From Chloroflexota bacterium (GTDB lineage: Bacteria; Chloroflexota; Dehalococcoidia; UBA2979), in contig QWJG01000020.1 in the NCBI GenBank assembly GCA_009391845.1, forward strand, positions 1-7,508: 7,508 nt of DNA. Direction: 5' to 3'. Both the position numbers and the translations under genes were made by a program. Positions 6,194 to 7,508 of this stretch are shown one piece after another. Position 1 is the stretch's first letter; the number at the start of each line of letters is the position of its first letter. The notes under the pieces are model-generated. The model made no database searches. It had not been told where the DNA came from and saw only the letters and a program-made list of their open reading frames with translations.

Positions 6194-6229
6194 TCCTGAC
6201 ACTCGCCCGCCTGCGATCGCCTGCTACCT
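6175..6229 (+). repeat. Direct repeat pair in the dapL leader
   Basis: TCGCCTGCAACCT (6175-6187) recurs as TCGCCTGCTACCT (6217-6229), 12 of 13 bases identical, exactly 42 bases apart, which is about four helical turns. The core CGCCTG also occurs at 6208 and 6233. This is the spacing expected of paired operator sites, but C-rich low complexity could also give it. No convincing -35/-10 pair was found in this 159-base gap. Confidence 0.35.
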
Positions 6230-6261
6230 GACCGCCTGAGCACCCACGAACGGACTCTCCC

Positions 6262-7446
6262 ATGCACCTCGCCCAGCGCGTCCAGCAGCTCCCCCCGTAC
6301 CTCTTCGCCGCCATCTCCCGGATGATCGAGGAGAAGCGCGCCCAGGGCGTCGACGTCATCTCGCTCGGCATCGGCGACCCCGATCTCCCAACCCCGCCGC
6401 ACCTGATCGAGCGCCTCCAGCAGGCCGCCGTCGATCCGGTCAACCACCGCTACCCGGAGTCCGAGGGCCTCCCCGAACTCCGCGCCGCGATCGCCCGCTG
6501 GTACGCCGCACGCCACGGCGTCACCCTCAACCCCGCCACCGAGGTCGTTGTCCTCCTCGGCTCCAAGGAGGGCATCGCCCACCTCCCGCTCTGCCTCATC
6601 GATCCCGGTGACGTCTCCCTCATCACCGACCCGGGCTACCCCGTCTACCAGGTCGCCACCATGTTCGCCGGCGGCGAAACCGTCCGCGTCCCCCTCTCCG
6701 AGGAGAACGGCTGGCTCCCGCGCCTCGAGGACATCGATCCCACCGATGCCGCCCGCGCACGCATCCTCTGGCTCAACTACCCCAACAACCCCACCGGCGC
6801 CGTCGCCGATCTCCCCTTCTTCCAGCGCGCCGTCGCCTGGGCCCGCGACAACGACGTCGTGATCGCCCACGACCTCGCCTACGCCGACGTCACCTTCGAT
6901 GGCTACGTCGCCCCCTCCATCCTCGAGGTCGATGGCGCCCGCGACGTCGCCATCGAGTTCAACTCGCTCTCCAAGACCTTCAACATGACCGGCTGGCGCG
7001 CCGCCATGGCCGTCGGCAACGCCGAGGTCATCGACGCCCTCACCCGCGTCAAAAGCAACATGGACAGCGGCCTCCCACAGGCCATCCAGCAGATGGCGAT
7101 CACCGCCCTCGACGACCCCCGCGACTCGATTACTGCACATAACGCGATCTACGCCCGCCGTCGCGACCGCGCCGTCGCCGTCCTCCGCGAACTCGGCCTG
7201 CGCCTCGATCCCCCGAAGGCGTCCCTCTACGTCTGGGCCCGCCTCCCCGCCAACGAGCCCTCCTCCGGCGACTTCGCCGCCCGCCTCATCGACGCCACCG
7301 GCGTCGTCGTCACCCCCGGAGCCGCCTACGGACCGGCAGGGGAGGGCTACATCCGTATCTCCCTCACCATCCCCGACGATCGCCTCGAAGAGGGCCTCAA
7401 CCGCCTCTCGCGGTTTGCCCGCGGCGAAGCCGTCTTCGAGGATTAG
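6262..7446 (+). CDS. dapL: LL-diaminopimelate aminotransferase
   Basis: A PLP-dependent class I/II aminotransferase that converts tetrahydrodipicolinate and glutamate straight to LL-diaminopimelate, replacing the DapD/DapC/DapE steps. The 394 residues match the family length. Visible features: LPPYLFAAI (10-18) at the start as in DapL proteins, GIGDPDLPTP (36-45), NHRYPESEGLPELR (61-74), GSKEGIAHLP (100-109), YPNNPTG (173-179), Asp204 and Tyr207 contacting PLP, SLSKTFNMTGWR (235-246) with the Schiff-base Lys238, and Arg365 in GYIRISL binding the substrate carboxylate. General aspartate-type aminotransferases share the fold, but the HRYP..GLPELR, GSKEGIAHLP and SKTFNMTGWR segments favour DapL; dapF upstream supports it. 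The start at 6262 fits the family N-terminus although its ribosome binding site is weak (ACGGA, 6250-6254). It likely has its own transcript, since a hairpin and a structured leader separate it from the GNAT gene. The last eight codons and stop lie in a tandem repeat. Confidence 0.9.
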   Translation: MHLAQRVQQLPPYLFAAISRMIEEKRAQGVDVISLGIGDPDLPTPPHLIERLQQAAVDPVNHRYPESEGLPELRAAIARWYAARHGVTLNPATEVVVLLGSKEGIAHLPLCLIDPGDVSLITDPGYPVYQVATMFAGGETVRVPLSEENGWLPRLEDIDPTDAARARILWLNYPNNPTGAVADLPFFQRAVAWARDNDVVIAHDLAYADVTFDGYVAPSILEVDGARDVAIEFNSLSKTFNMTGWRAAMAVGNAEVIDALTRVKSNMDSGLPQAIQQMAITALDDPRDSITAHNAIYARRRDRAVAVLRELGLRLDPPKASLYVWARLPANEPSSGDFAARLIDATGVVVTPGAAYGPAGEGYIRISLTIPDDRLEEGLNRLSRFARGEAVFED

Positions 7447-7508
7447 CGCGGCGAAGCCGTCTTCGAGGATTAGCGCGGCGAAGCCGTCTTCGAGGATTAG
7501 CGCGGCGA
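7420..7508 (+). repeat. 27-base perfect tandem repeat covering the end of dapL
   Basis: Three identical 27-base units (7420-7446, 7447-7473, 7474-7500) and eight bases of a fourth run to the window edge. The unit is nine codons, encoding RGEAVFED plus TAG, so every copy keeps frame and repeats the stop. Each copy holds a small stem CGAAG-CCGT-CTTCG (first at 7425-7438). The repeat is seen directly; whether it is real or an assembly artefact at a contig end is undecided. Confidence 0.95.

Noticed and set aside
6103..6261. Lysine riboswitch in front of dapL
   Set aside because: The leader is too short for the known lysine riboswitch and shows none of its conserved junction sequences.
5956..7140. 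Minus-strand open frame (394 codons) opposite the GNAT gene and dapL
   Set aside because: Shadow of dapL, Gly/Val/Asp-rich and without recognisable motifs.
1..7508. Mobile element, CRISPR array, defence system or tRNA
   Set aside because: No transposase, integrase, spaced repeats, nuclease-type genes or cloverleaf patterns were seen; the tandem repeat at the right edge has no spacers.

Overview
The window is a compact run of eight genes, all on the + strand. The DNA is GC-rich and most codons end in C. Both edges look cut: the first gene has no start, and the last 89 bases are a perfect tandem repeat. The gene content (a polyprenyl synthetase with a DDVLGIWGD motif, an archaeal-type phosphoglycerate-mutase relative beside pgk and tpiA, and the DapL route to diaminopimelate) suggests a high-GC bacterium, perhaps Chloroflexota near Thermomicrobia/Sphaerobacter. 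That placement is inference from motifs recalled from memory, not from a search.

Layout. (1) 2-409: C-terminal part of a trans-isoprenyl diphosphate synthase. (2) 410-559: a gap holding a good sigma-70-like promoter, a small leader hairpin and a ribosome binding site for pgk. (3) 560-5230: pgk, a shortened and catalytically degenerate phosphoglycerate-mutase-like gene, tpiA, miaA and dapF. (4) 5227-6102: a GNAT-type acetyltransferase overlapping dapF by 4 bases. A strong hairpin spans its stop codon and may end the operon. (5) 6103-6261: a non-coding leader with an inverted repeat and a 13-base direct repeat 42 bases apart. (6) 6262-7446: dapL, whose last eight codons and stop are tandemly repeated to the window end.

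Function. pgk and tpiA serve central glycolysis/gluconeogenesis, and the degenerate mutase-like gene sits between them. MiaA modifies A37 of tRNAs. DapL makes LL-diaminopimelate directly from tetrahydrodipicolinate, and DapF epimerises it to meso-diaminopimelate, so two consecutive steps toward lysine (and possibly peptidoglycan) flank the GNAT gene. Spacing from pgk to the GNAT gene is 49, 26, -4, 4 and -4 bases, which fits one operon. Two internal leaderless-type promoters (before the mutase-like gene and before dapF) could uncouple parts of it.

Most noteworthy: the mutase-like protein has lost most of the expected metal ligands and the cap domain; two starts share the same TAnnnT-6 nt-ATG arrangement; a 27-base repeat duplicates the end of dapL including its stop; and GCGATCGC is over-represented. 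No mobile element, CRISPR array, tRNA or rRNA was seen, and most of the gene set is ordinary housekeeping.
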